Shown in pieces: positions 33,300 through 43,589 of a stretch of DNA of 64,000 nt. The notes under the pieces are model-generated. The model did no database searches. It saw nothing but the letters and a program-made list of their open reading frames with translations, and had not been told where the DNA came from. The DNA comes from Dermanyssus gallinae. Taxonomy: Eukaryota; Arthropoda; Arachnida; Mesostigmata; Dermanyssidae. Position 1 is the stretch's first letter. Each line of letters opens with the position of its first letter. The stretch spans positions 62,001 to 126,000 of the forward strand of contig QVRM01001250.1 of NCBI GenBank assembly GCA_003439945.1. Direction: 5' to 3'. The position numbers were made by a program, and so were the translations under genes.

Positions 33300-33542
33300 G
33301 TGCCAGGTCGGGTGAACACGCTCAGTGTTTTACCAGTGGATAGATATAGTGAAAACCGAGAAAACCGAAACCATCGACTAAGAGACACTTTAGAGGATTT
33401 TCTGGTAAGCGAAGTAAACAAATTTGATGGGCATTCTGCAGTATACCAATTGCTTGTCACCGTACTACTTTCTTCCAGTTCGACCATCGCCGCAATGTTA
33501 CGCCTGAAAGAGAAGCCTACCACCAACAACTACGGTGAATAA
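33300..33542 (+). other. unrecognised open frame
   Basis: An 80-codon frame with mixed, protein-like composition ends TAA at 33540. A good donor-like TG/GTAAGC lies at 33401. The opposite strand is also open (33161-33529). No domain is recognised, and there is too little to call a gene. Confidence 0.15.
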
Positions 33543-33690
33543 ATATGTATATTTAAAAAAATGAAGGCGACCATCACCTAGCCAGCCGATCGGTGCCGCC
33601 CCACTCCTGTGAGTGGAAGCGCGTTCACTTACTTTTGACGAGTCTCAAAAACAAAAAGACCGACTTCGATGAATTTTATCAGAAATTTTC

Positions 33691-33800
33691 ATTATTATCG
33701 CCGGATGGTGGCCGTATACAGGGGACTGTTTGTGTGTGCGTGTCCGACAAATCACTGAAAAAGATGAGTGCCCGTTTTCGTGGAAGCCGGGAGTGTTTTA
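33691..33800 (+). mobile_element. mariner 5' fragment A
   Basis: About 105 bp match 34697-34806 at more than 90 percent by eye. The shared sequence encodes KMSARFR-SREC, which fits the W-F-x-R-F-R-E-G-R-E region of mariner transposases. After this segment the two copies diverge. Confidence 0.6.
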
Positions 33801-34020
33801 GTACGTCTGAGGTGTTCGTGCAGTATAAAGCTTAAGAACGGACTTGGCGTCCAAACCCAATATCCTCTCGCCGCCCGTTGCTGCTGTTTAGTTCAAAATT
33901 GTCTGGACAATCTATGCACGATCCATCCCCAAAGATGGAACTTCATCCATCTAATCGATCGAATACTATTGTGCATTTAACCCTAGCTGTAAGTTAGACA
34001 AAAGACCAGCACAAAACGAA
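33801..34020. other. spacer between mariner fragment and U1-like sequence
   Basis: No recognised feature. Confidence 0.4.
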
Positions 34021-34165
34021 GTACTTACCTGGTGCCGGGACCTCCGTGATCAAGAAGGCGGAGACCCCAGGAGGAGGCCTTGCCATTGCACGTCGGCAGG
34101 GCTGAGACCTGCCACTCTTCCAAACTAGGAAAGATGGAGCATGTAATTTTTGGAATTACGTAGTA
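34021..34165 (+). ncRNA. U1 snRNA-like gene or pseudogene
   Basis: U1 pairs with 5' splice sites in the spliceosome. The sequence opens GTACTTACCTGG, the 5'-splice-site recognition end (usual first base A). Stem-loop I has paired CTCCG/CGGAG arms and a loop TGATCAAGAAGG, one change from the usual TGATCACGAAGG recognised by U1-70K. Stem-loop II has eight pairs around ATTGCACGTC, close to the U1A-type loop ATTGCAC. Stem-loop III pairs TTCC with GGAA. An Sm site AATTTTTGGA follows at 34145-34154. I see no GC-rich stem-loop IV after the Sm site. With the loop changes and the flanking transposon relics this favours a retrocopy or pseudogene, although the stems still pair. Confidence 0.75.
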
Positions 34166-34696
34166 TAAGTAAAATATACAGAGACACAGCCTGATGTTTG
34201 GGTACTGCCGTTGTAGCACCAACATGTTTATGCTCGCCATTTGCTCACACATAATTGTATGTAGCAAAATCGACTTAAATGTTGCTCCCAAGCATCAACA
34301 AATACGTCCACTAGTAAAATCGATTTTAACTAACTCTCCATTACGCGGAAGATTAAGAAACAACGTCCGAGTCCCTATGTGCGTATACATATATAAACGG
34401 TGTTCAAATGTACGAAATGTCGTAACAGCCAAACTGGTCGGGATTTTAATATGCTGCTTTAAAGTAACGCAGTAATACGTCTAGAAACACGAGTGAAGAG
34501 TCCGCGGTGACTGTGCGCATGCGCAGGCGCCTGTATATGACGAAGGAGAGAAGTTGCAATTCCATTGCAAAATTCGAAAACTGAGGAACAGCGAGGAATT
34601 ACCAGATTTCTGACTGCGGAAGGTGTTCAATCGGCCGCTATTATAGTGTTTATTTCAGAGTTATTCACCATGAATTGGTAGCTTACAAGCGGCCGC
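34166..34696. other. no recognised feature
   Basis: Unique sequence between the U1-like segment and the second mariner fragment. Confidence 0.4.
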
Positions 34697-35165
34697 TATT
34701 ATTGTCGCCGGATGGTGGCCGTATACAGGGGACTGTTTGTGTGTGTGTGTCCGACAAATCACTGAGAAAGATGAGTGCCCGCTTTCGTGAAAGCCGGGAG
34801 TGTTAGAGTGATTACCCGATACCAGACCAGACGAACACTGTAATCACCGCCGAACTCATGGAAAACGTGAACGACCTGGTGACAAGTGATCGACGTGTCA
34901 CAATGCAAATGTTGGGGCAGTGACGATAGGGGACAGCGTCAACGCAACTTCAGCACCAAGAGCAAGCGGCCTGGGCAGCTTACGGATGGAGTGATTCGGC
35001 TCCACGACGTGTCGCCCTGCGACTTCCATCAGTTTGGTCCGCCAAAAACATCTCAAAGGGCGACGGTCGAAGTACACAGGGAGTACTGGCTCTTCACAGC
35101 CTCAGGAATTGTGGGGACAGGGAGTCCTTCGGCTCGTGTAGCAGTGGGACACATGTGCTAGGGAT
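34697..35165 (+). pseudogene. decayed, internally deleted mariner transposase
   Basis: The frame MSARFRESREC, stop, then SDYPIPDQTNTVITAELMEN and VNDLVTSDRRVTMQMLGQ fits the N-terminal helix-turn-helix region of a mariner transposase. After about 35 codons a DVSPCDFHQFGPPK segment matches the third-Asp motif (APCDFHLFGPLK) and is followed by a C-terminal-like tail. The central region with the first two catalytic Asp is missing. It shares its first 105 bp with 33691-33800. It is a dead fragment. Confidence 0.7.
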
Positions 35166-35257
35166 TCTGGCGACTTTATGCTCTTAATTATACTCACAGT
35201 GTTATTTCGTATTTTAAAACTGTAGTATTTCGTTTCTAGATTGGTTTGAACACCGTT

Positions 35258-35282
35258 AATATATATATATATATATATATAT
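35258..35282. repeat. (TA)n microsatellite
   Basis: A short TA array directly after a sequence GGTTTGAACACCGTTA that may be a mariner end. Confidence 0.9.
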
Positions 35283-35594
35283 GTTTGCACGTAGGAGAAG
35301 AGAGAGATATAAGTATCGGAAATCGGCATTATCTATGGGATGTCGTCATTTTTACCGTGAGACCTTACGGGGTCTAGGTAAAATTACCGAGGTAGTTATT
35401 GGTACGGTAAGCAAATGTCGCAGATTAGCCACGGGGACTCTTGGTGCTGATTAATTTTGCTGTCATTGGATAAACAGCACAGGACGGATGCCTGGCACCT
35501 TGTCCGGATGCTGATGTAAATTGTCGTCACGTTCACAGGGGAACATTTGTTTACGCCCCATTATGAGTTAAATAAGTTCTGAGATCCTATGCAT
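35283..35594. other. no recognised feature
   Basis: Unique sequence. Confidence 0.4.
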
Positions 35595-35607
35595 GTATAT
35601 ATATATT

Positions 35608-35702
<95 letters not shown>
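35595..35702. repeat. compound (TA)n array
   Basis: A TA array of about 108 bp with two TTTATATATAAATA interruptions. Confidence 0.95.
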
Positions 35703-35705
<3 letters not shown>

Positions 35706-36652
35706 GTCTAGTGCGTAAATAAAGATGTTTGTGCGTGTAGCTATATTTGCTTTGTGCGCAGACCCAGACCGGCACGGACGAACAGCTGGCGTTCGGATCG
35801 GCATTGCTGCTACAGTTGCTGCCCGTGGACTGAGCGTGACAGGAGGGACTGGTGAGGCTGTTAGCCTGAGGCTAAACTAGCAGTTGGTTACCGTAGAAAT
35901 GCTGTTGTTTTTTTTTGTTTTATTTAATGTTATAGTTACAGGGAAATGTGAATAACTAACTACACTTGGGCTTGCGAAGAGTTCTACCAGTCGAGCTTGT
36001 CCTCGAGGCAGCCCCTCATTGTGCCCAACTGCTGCTGTTGTTGTTGTTGTTCCTCGTATAAAGCAAATTATGTCGCGCCATCGACATAATCGCTTGTGCA
36101 TCGCTGCATTGTGATCCGCCCGCTAGACACCGGGGTAAACACCGAAATCCAAAAATTATAAATAGCTTCATAATTATCTCGATTAGGACAAACATCGTTT
36201 GCGTTTACATCGCCTTGCATTGCGTCCTGGTCCTAGCTCGGCAAAAGAGCGAGTGTCCGCCAGACAGGCGTAAGGGACAACAGTTGTTGTGGCTTCTGTT
36301 ACATTCGCTTAAGTACGTCCGGCAGCTGCACCTTTTAGCAAGCTGATAGGCCTAACAATCGTTTTTCTTTGTCTAAAGTGTGGCAGAGACCCGAAAACTA
36401 TAAACTCCGACTCATCTCATAAGATGTGGCCCTTTTTTGATTGAGTAGCAGATGTTTTGCGGAAAGGATAAAAGTTCTTGGCAGCGCGGAGGTCAGAACA
36501 GACTCACACCAATGATATACCATGCCACAGGCAATGTCAAATATCTTATCAGGTGATGTAGCAGGATCTATCCCTGCTCGTGTTTAACCAAGAACTTGGC
36601 GGATACGAAGATGCTCAGAAACGGGGTTACATATCCATCAGGTCGCAAACTA
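35703..36652. other. no recognised gene
   Basis: A short TTG run occurs near 36035-36050. Nothing supportable was found. Confidence 0.4.
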
Positions 36653-36683
36653 CTATATATATATATGAAGGGTCTTATATAAC

Positions 36684-36734
36684 AATATGTACATATTTTA
36701 GTTTGGCAGAACTCGGCAAGAAAAACATTTGTAC

Positions 36735-36777
<43 letters not shown>

Positions 36778-36985
36778 CATAAATATAAGAAAATAATTTA
36801 TAGTAATGGAAGGAAGGAGCGGAACTCCTTGTTTAGGAGTGAGGATAACATTTATAAAAGTAGTTATTCTGTTTTCTTTCTCCTATATAGTTGGGCAAAA
36901 TCTACGTTTGCGGGAGAACCCGCACGAAGAAACCGAGCATACCAGCGTGTTTGGCGGAAAATTATACCATAAGCTGAATGGCACG
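36684..36985 (+). repeat. dispersed repeat family B, copy 1
   Basis: Starts at ATGTACATATTTTAG and contains GGCAGAACTCGGCAAGAAAA, a (TA)n array (36738-36773) and then an ATG-started 74-codon frame (36806-37030). A pyrimidine-rich CTCCTATATAG precedes a block, TTGGGCAAAATCTACGTTTG, shared with the minus copy. The predicted peptides of the two copies share NLRLREN and H-x2-VFG-x-K. It may be a mobile or duplicated exon-like unit. Confidence 0.65.
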
Positions 36986-37190
36986 CGATTCAAGCAGGCA
37001 AATCGCCATAATTTAAGAAAAGTCATTTAAAAAAAGTCGATTTGTTTTTATGTCTTACGTGGAAGCTTTCACGTGCAAATCCGTAAAAATGTGCCTATCA
37101 TCCGCACCAAACTGAACGTGCTGCATTGCCAATTAACTAAGCCGTATCGATAATAAAGGATGCATACTTGCAAAGGACGTTTGAGAATAT

Positions 37191-37275
37191 TAGGTACATA
37201 TTTTGTTGTTTAGTAGAACTCGACAAGAAAATATTTTTCCCAATGGAAGGAGGGGGCGGAAATGTCTTTGCAAAA
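37191..37275 (+). repeat. dispersed repeat family B, copy 2 (short)
   Basis: It contains GTACATATTTTG, TAGAACTCGACAAGAAAA and ATGGAAGGAGGGGGCGGAAA, matching the start of copies 1 and 3. An ATG-started 86-codon frame runs from 37243 to 37500. Confidence 0.65.
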
Positions 37276-37424
37276 TTATACAGTTCAGAACGTGAAAGCT
37301 TCAACGTAAAACATAACAACTATGGCTGTCACAAAGTTTTGTTACACAGCGATTACGCAACGCAGCACCATCACTTTTGGTACGGAAATGATGGGCATAA
37401 AATTTGCTATTGCCTGACGATCGT

Positions 37425-37690
37425 TCTTCGTACATTTTTTATCGTAAAGGCAACATTTTACGCCGAACACGCCGATATGACCAGTTCTTTCGCGTGTTAA
37501 TTGGTTCTCCCGCAAGCGTAGATTTTGCACAACTCTGTAGGAGAAAAAAAGACAAAATAACTACTTCTACTATAAATTTCATCCTCCTCCTAAACACCTA
37601 AACAAGACGTTTTCGCCCCCACCTTTCAGGGGAAAAATTATTTTTTTGCCGAGTTCTACCAAACAAAAAAATATGTACATATTGTTATGC
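37425..37690 (-). repeat. dispersed repeat family B, copy 3 (inverted)
   Basis: Read on the minus strand it has ATGTACATATT, GGTAGAACTCGGCAAAAAAA, GGTGGGGGCGAAAACGTC, CTTGTTTAGG, CTCCTACAGAGTTG and TGCAAAATCTACGCTTGCGG in the same order as copy 1. It faces copy 2, so the two form an inverted pair about 150 bp apart. Confidence 0.7.
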
Positions 37691-37698
37691 AAGATCCT

Positions 37699-37699
37699 G

Positions 37700-37756
<57 letters not shown>
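37699..37756. repeat. (TA)n microsatellite
   Basis: A TA array of about 58 bp next to family B copy 3. Confidence 0.95.
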
Positions 37757-37757
<1 letters not shown>

Positions 37758-38924
37758 CATAATATATACATAATGTAAACGTGTGTATAAACAAGCAAAC
37801 CAACAAAAGAGGACATACATCGACATGAACAGCGGCGCGTTTATCTGTTTACGCTGTACTTCCTAGACCGTCGACGTTGGACTAGATGTATTTATTTATG
37901 TACATATTTGCCTATTTTCCGTGCTCGGTTGTTCCCATTCCAAGTCTTGACGACGACGACGTCTTGCAGAACCGACGGCTAGACCGCAAGAAGGACAACG
38001 CAACGTCAACTGGGTTAGTAGAGATGACGAAGAACACGAATATTGATGAATGCACCCTGTCGGTGGCCATCGTGCGGCGGCGGCAGAGGCTCTGGCAAGC
38101 TCTGACCGCACTCGAGCAGTGGCCACAGTAGCAGCATATAGAGAGAGCACGGACGGCGTTGTATATTATGGAACCCCGCAGTCAACTATTGCTCTACTGG
38201 CTTTGACTGGCGTTGGATGTCTGCCTGTCTGCTTGTTTCTTTGTCTGTTCGCCCGTCCGGCTAGCTGGTAGTTGACAGGGAAACGCAGCTAAAACGACAA
38301 CGGCTGAAGATTGCACGTGAAACATGCAGACAGGAAGAAGAAAACGGAAAAATGGAGAAAAACGAAACTAACACAAGATAAAACGACACGGAGAACTAAA
38401 GGGAGAGGTAGATAGGTATAGGTAGAAATAGATCGATAGATGGACAAGCTCGCTCTATCGAGGGAGCACAGGGGAGCCGAGAGTCGATAGTACAAGATTG
38501 TGATGTGCATGTGTTTGTGCGCAGAGTACGGTAGAAATGCCCGAGGAGAGAGAGTTTTGCAGCGGGTAGAGAAAACGATGACAAAGCGAAGGGGGCTGGG
38601 CTGGGGTGGGGTGCAGGGTGTAGGAATACAGAACGCGCGAATTGAAGTGCGAAAAATAAGCGAAATTGAGAGAAAGAGATGGGGAGAGGATGAGAATGAG
38701 ATGTATCGAGGGCCGAAAGAGGGAGAACATCGAACGATCAAAATCGACCAATCGCAGAGGAACATGGCAGAAAAGGATCCAGAGTCTCAGCACTGCAGCG
38801 ATGTAGTAGTAGTAGTAGTTGATCAACGTCGGGCTGCGATGATCATGCGATGACAGTGAGCGACATGTCGCGTAGTCGACATGACGGCAGTGACGACGGA
38901 AGCGATCTTGTTTTGGCCGTATTG
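37757..38924. other. no recognised gene
   Basis: It contains a GATA/GGTA-type tract at 38405-38440 and a GTA run at 38803-38820. Nothing supportable was found. Confidence 0.4.
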
Positions 38925-38928
38925 CCTA

Positions 38929-39065
38929 ACAGCAGCAACAACAACAGCGACAACAGCAACAACAAGAGACTTGACAGCAACAGGAGCTGTAGAAGCAACA
39001 ACAACAACAACAAAACGATAGCAGACTTTGCCGCAGCAGAAGCTGTAGAAGCAACAACCCAACGG
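38929..39065. repeat. CAA/CAG block
   Basis: AAC and CAG triplets. About 60 bp downstream lies a longer TTG block in the opposite sense. Confidence 0.85.
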
Positions 39066-39129
39066 CAGCAGACGTAGTAATAGTTCCAGACGAGACTCCG
39101 TAGTCGGTCGGTGCGACACAATATGTCGC

Positions 39130-39380
39130 TGGTGTTGTTGTTGTTGTCACTGGCGTTGTTGTTTTTGTTGTTGTTGTTGCTCTCTGCTGATGTTGTTGTT
39201 GCTGTCGTCGTCGTCACTGGCGTTATTGTTGTTGTTGTTGTTATTGATGTTGTTGTTGTTGTTATTGACGTTGTTGTTGTTGTTGCTGTCGTCGTCGTCA
39301 CTGCGTTATTGTTGTTGTCATTGATGTTGTTGTCGTCGTCGCAGACGTTGTTGTCGCTGGCGTTGTTGTTGTCGTCGTGA
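39130..39380. repeat. TTG/GTC block, inverted relative to the previous one
   Basis: About 250 bp of TTG, GTT and GTC with a recurring GTTGTTGTTGTTATTGA-like unit. With 38929-39065 it could form a long imperfect hairpin. Confidence 0.9.
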
Positions 39381-40058
39381 ACCCCAAGGTGTTAACTGTG
39401 ACTGTTGCTGCTGCTGTTCCGATACGTGCATGTGCCTGTGAACTGTATAGAGCTCACCATCTTCAGCTCGTCATCGTCATTACCTTGGCTGAAAGAAGCT
39501 GACCGATCATTCAGCCAGTCGGCATCGACGATGTTGACCACGCAGGGCGCTGACCACCCTGGGCCAGATCATTACAGCCCGGTGCTGCTGCTGCCTGTTG
39601 CTCCTGATCGAGCAGCTCATCGTGCTGCGCCCCTGTCGCTTCTATCTGGCGCGTTGTCGCAAACGCGGCCACACCATTTGATACTGTCACTCAAGATGAT
39701 GATGATGATGATAACCGTGATAAAAATTATACTCGTCATGAGTATAAAGGTGCTGATGATGAGAGTGGGAGATGGGGGGGTGGGGTGATGCTGTGGGGGT
39801 GTGTGACAATTGTTATGCTACAATGCTGCTACGACGACAAATGCGTCTACGAATTTAACAAAAGCCAACACCGTTTGCATCAATAAGATGAATGGATGAA
39901 TTTCGCATAGGCGTAGATGTAGAGTAATGCTATGCACTATCGGTTGCAACGCATGATCATCATCATATTCTTCTTCGTCTTCTGTTTCTTCGTCTTCTTC
40001 TCCTTCTTCCCCTTTTCTTTGCCGCTTCTCTTAATCGTTGTTGCGTTTTCTAACCCAG
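39381..40058. other. GC-rich stretch with ambiguous open frames
   Basis: The segment 39520-39680 is open in two frames with GC-rich third positions, one beginning after CAG at 39545 and ending TGA at 39679. Neither encodes anything I recognise. A strong polypyrimidine tract at 39968-40050 ends in TCTAACCCAG (40049-40058), which looks like an intron 3' end. Confidence 0.25.
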
Positions 40059-40073
40059 ATATCTGTTTTTTAA

Positions 40074-40343
40074 CGCGTTCCGCCCCCCAACCCGCCCGTT
40101 TTCACTCCCCCGACCCCTGGGGTCTCTCCTAATAATCCGGGTTCTGCCAGATTGCTGAAGCGTGTTTTCGTGTCGCTCATCATGAAAACGGATAGCGTGC
40201 TACAAGTTTTGGCTGATGTAGTAGCACTCGTACACAGCGAGGAAGAGAAAACCAAAGAGAAACACGAGAGGGCCCGATATGCTTCTGGCCTGGCCAAGGC
40301 CGTCTTCGCCCTCACTGCGGGTCCCGATCGGGGCAAGGTTTGA
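40074..40343 (+). other. possible exon after a splice-acceptor-like tract
   Basis: The frame open from 40074 to a TGA (40341-40343) encodes a Pro-rich start (PPPNPPVFTPPTPG), then a helical, charged segment including MKTDSVLQVLADVV, HSEEEKTKEKHERARYASG and LAKAVFALTAGPD. Third codon positions are GC-rich. The acceptor-like CAG at 40058 is out of frame with it (TAA at 40071), so if real the start would be the ATG at 40182. A diverged duplicate at 43.6-43.8 kb does not keep the frame. No family is recognised. Confidence 0.2.
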
Positions 40344-40660
40344 CGGAGGAATCCAGCATTGACAACAACAACAGCAACAATGATTGGCCTGGTGCGAAGC
40401 TTTAGCGAATGGCAAAGTAGTCATGTTCAATAAAATGTAACTTAAGACAAGATAAGGCCTCTACGCTAAAACTACAACGGCACAGTATACTTGCAGGCTA
40501 CTCTCCAAGCGTGAAGCCAGTTGGCGGAGTACATGAACAGCTCGCTGAGGCGAGCTCTTTAAATTCTCATCATTTTCCCCTTCATTGTTTGACGCTGCAC
40601 CTCTTGCTAACCTACTGCCATCTGTACCGCCTTCTGCTACTACTACTACGGCTACCGCTA
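40150..40660 (+). repeat. diverged duplication, copy 1
   Basis: Ordered matches to 43590-44130 at a roughly constant offset of 3.42-3.47 kb include GTACAC..AGC.AGGAAGA, GAG..GCC..ATATG, TCATGTTC (40421 and 43840), GACAAG..AAGGCCTC, TTCATTGTTTG and CTGCCATCTG followed by a TACTAC run. Overall similarity looks about 60-65 percent. Confidence 0.5.
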
Positions 40661-41056
40661 CGACCACTACTTGTGCTAAATCATTTAGCAGGGGATGCTA
40701 CCTGGGCACGGGCAAAACGCCGGTTTGCAGAAGACCCAGAGCACCCGAACGAGATATGTGCTGATTGACCAGAACGTACTGGTGAAAACTGGTTGTTGCC
40801 TAGACCTCGATCTTGGCAATGAGCTAGGCGAGTTACAATTGACAGGCGAGCGCAAATAACAGAGACCAAGTGGTTAGGCCCTTAAGCAGCGCATGCAAAT
40901 CAAAGGAGCCCGGGAGAGGATACATGACGGGGTAGTAGCCGCGCGGTAAACGAGACAGCAAGTCCTGGGATAGCCACGGTGTTCTGCTGGCGACTGCCAA
41001 CAGCCGAAGCGTTCCCGACCAGGTGCGCCAATCAAGCTTCTCCCGACCCGACTTAC
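40661..41056. other. no recognised feature
   Basis: GC-rich unique sequence between the duplication and the minus-strand exon candidate. Confidence 0.3.
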
Positions 41057-41239
41057 GTATCCGGAGTACGAAAAGACGAGTAGCTTCATCTCATCGATGT
41101 AAACAGGCGAGGAGCCAAACGAGAGTCGGAGCAGGTTATCGGAAGGCGAGCAAATATGACAATCAAACACATTTCGGAGCATTAAACCTGGATGATAGGA
41201 ATTTTGCGAATTGAGCTTGTTGACAAACTTGTCGACCAT
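41057..41239 (-). other. possible first coding exon
   Basis: The ATG at 41239 opens 61 codons with balanced, protein-like composition (MVDKFVNKLNSQNSYHPG, then LMLRNVFDCHICSPSDNLL and SSPVYIDEMKLLVFSYSGY). They end exactly at a consensus donor GTAAGT (41051-41056). A TATAAAA lies 44 bp upstream of the ATG (41283-41289), at promoter-like spacing. I recognise no family and found no second exon. It may be a host gene's 5' exon, a transposon gene or coincidence. Confidence 0.3.
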
Positions 41240-41282
41240 AAGTTCTCGTCTATATACCGCTGTTGTCCCGAATGTCCGTACA

Positions 41283-41289
41283 TTTTATA
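41283..41289 (-). promoter_or_regulatory. TATA-box-like element
   Basis: TATAAAA on the minus strand lies 44 bp before the ATG of the exon candidate at 41239. It is supported only by position. Confidence 0.2.
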
Positions 41290-41734
41290 CCAAAAGAAGA
41301 AGATACAAGCACTTGACTTACTTTGCTAACTACCGTCTCGTTGACGGTTAATTGTGCAGTCTTTATTACTGCCACGACGAAAGAGGTGGCGTTCGTACAC
41401 CGCTCCAAACTGAGATCGCTCCTAAGCAAAAAGCTACTGAAGGGACGGTATAAGTAAACTCAGAAGATCAGCCTTCGAAAAGCTATGGTTTGATAGAGGA
41501 GAGGAACAGAGCGGCAGTCGGAGATTAGTTTCGCTGGGAATCGTTGAGTCCTGATTTCTATGTAGATGGCTCGTGATAACCAACAGGTCTACTTTTCAGT
41601 GTCAATTTTAATTAGAACAATACGTGAGAGCACATACTTCGTTTTTATGGTAAAATACATGGATGATCCGTAGCTGGCTGGGTGTGGAAGGTGCCGAAAT
41701 ATAGCAAACGTACATATTTATTTAAAAAATAATA

Positions 41735-42180
41735 TTGATTTTATCGTCCAAAGTGCTTTTGCTTCCTTTAAAATAGATCTCGTCCGCAGCAATGCGCTTG
41801 TGCCACATTTTTTCCCTCTTTTCAAAACACTTTTTAGACTCGTCTTTATAAATTCAAGTTAAGTTGCTCTTGTTAAGATGTTTTTCTATGTCTTCTATTT
41901 CCAATATTTCAGCTATCTCTCTGAAAGTAATTCGGTGATTGTTGAATATGTCATTACGAACTTTGTTAACGTTTTTTGTTATATCCGCAAAAAGCCTTCT
42001 CAAACGGGAACCATGTTCGGTCTCCTTTTGTCCGTCGCGAAATCGACGGTATCACGTATACACCGTGTTTCGAGACACTGCTTGGTCACCATAAGCAGTT
42101 CCCAACATTTCCACCACTTTGGAACATATAATTTAGTTTTTAACGCAGAACTTAATCCAGATTTGTTGCTCCTTTATTTT
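41735..42180 (-). pseudogene. mariner transposase with catalytic core deleted
   Basis: On the minus strand one frame reads IWIKFCVKN, a stop, KVVEMLGTAYGDQAVSRN, then YRRFRDGQKETEHGS and HRITFREIAEILEI, which corresponds to the N-terminal helix-turn-helix region of the mariners at 54-60 kb. After about 15 codons and a stop the same frame continues KKCFEKREKMWHKRIAADEI, the usual C terminus (K-C-F-E-D-W-K..W-H-K-C-I). Some 180 residues containing all three catalytic Asp are missing. Two or three stops remain. Clear terminal inverted repeats were not found. Confidence 0.8.
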
Positions 42181-43589
42181 TGTTTTTTAAATTCCTCATG
42201 AATTGCCGAAACTCATTTTCTTTAAGGAAAAAAATCGGCAAAAGTATATATATATACATATATATAATACTTCACATCTGGAGCACTATATATACACATA
42301 TATAATGTTCTCCATGCGGTACAGGCAAGTGGAATACGATCGTAGGCCTGCAGCCTATAAGGGTCACCAAGTTTATTATTAAACCTTTACCAAAATTATT
42401 GGTATCTAAATTGCCAGCGTTTTGAAAATATGTAAAAGCTTGAGTAGATTAGATATCTCTTTAAAGGATAGAAGAGAGGAACTGACAACTTAAAAGGCAA
42501 TATACGGTCTATATAGTAACATACTGACTGATAGCGTGTTTCTTACAATTAGTGCATGGGTAAATAGTAATGAGGTATTGGGCGAAATGCAATCGGGGTC
42601 TAGGCAGAAAGTATGCAGAGTGGGACTCCGTAATGTACTTAAAAATCAAGGGCTTAACAGGGAAATTATCAAACTTCTGAGATGCTGTATAACTAAAAGT
42701 AATTCTTACACATAGTGCATATGCCTCAGATAATGCACACACAAAGGTGGGCTTCCGCCTGGGATGCCACAGGGCTACATTACCAGGGCTTACTTACGCA
42801 AATGCAGTTACCGTGATATCAGAGTTTTTAGCATTTGGAATACAACATTGAATTTATTCAATAATTGCACATTTGCACACTGAGGCAGTGCCCGCCTAAA
42901 AAAATAGTTTAAAATCGCCTCCCGGTGAGTTCGCCTGCTCCTCCTCCGCGACGGACCCAGCTCTTGTGGTCCCGGTGCGCCCGGAAGACCCGTAGGGTAC
43001 CCTGCATGGCCAGGACGGTTAGGTCGATCAGGTTTTTCTTCGATAACCCGAGAGTCAGGAGATCCTTCACCGACTCGGGCTCCCATACACCGGTCATCGA
43101 CACGGTGATGGACCCGAATCGGTGGGGAAGCGAGCTGGGAAGTTGATCCCTGACCCCGGGTATATCGTATTTCCTGAGGACTGCTAAAGGACTAAGGACT
43201 GCTCAAAATATTCCAAGTAGATGGGTGCTGGGAAAAGTCAAGAACATTGTTGCCTACGGATTCATGGAAGGCGAAACGAGCTGAATTAGCTTATGAGTCA
43301 GGGAGGGTTAATGGCGGAGTCAGGCCACAGTCAGGAGTACGGCAATGTTTATTTAAAGCTCGACGCCGCTGATTCCATGTCAAATATTCTGCACGGATGT
43401 TTGGCTGTTGATGTTGTTGCTGCGGACCAGAGCCACAGTCTTCCTTCTGGCTGATCGGGAAATAGACCCCACCTGCATGCGACTTCGCAAAAGAGAAGAA
43501 AACAGGACATATCCGCTTAGCCCCGCTGATCTCAGACATGAAGAAATGCTTGTATTATCAGGACAAGATGCCCCTTCCCCCCATAAGAG
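42181..43589. other. no recognised gene
   Basis: Short TATATA runs occur near 42246-42305. A GC-rich segment at 42910-43160 has open frames on both strands without known domains. Confidence 0.35.
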
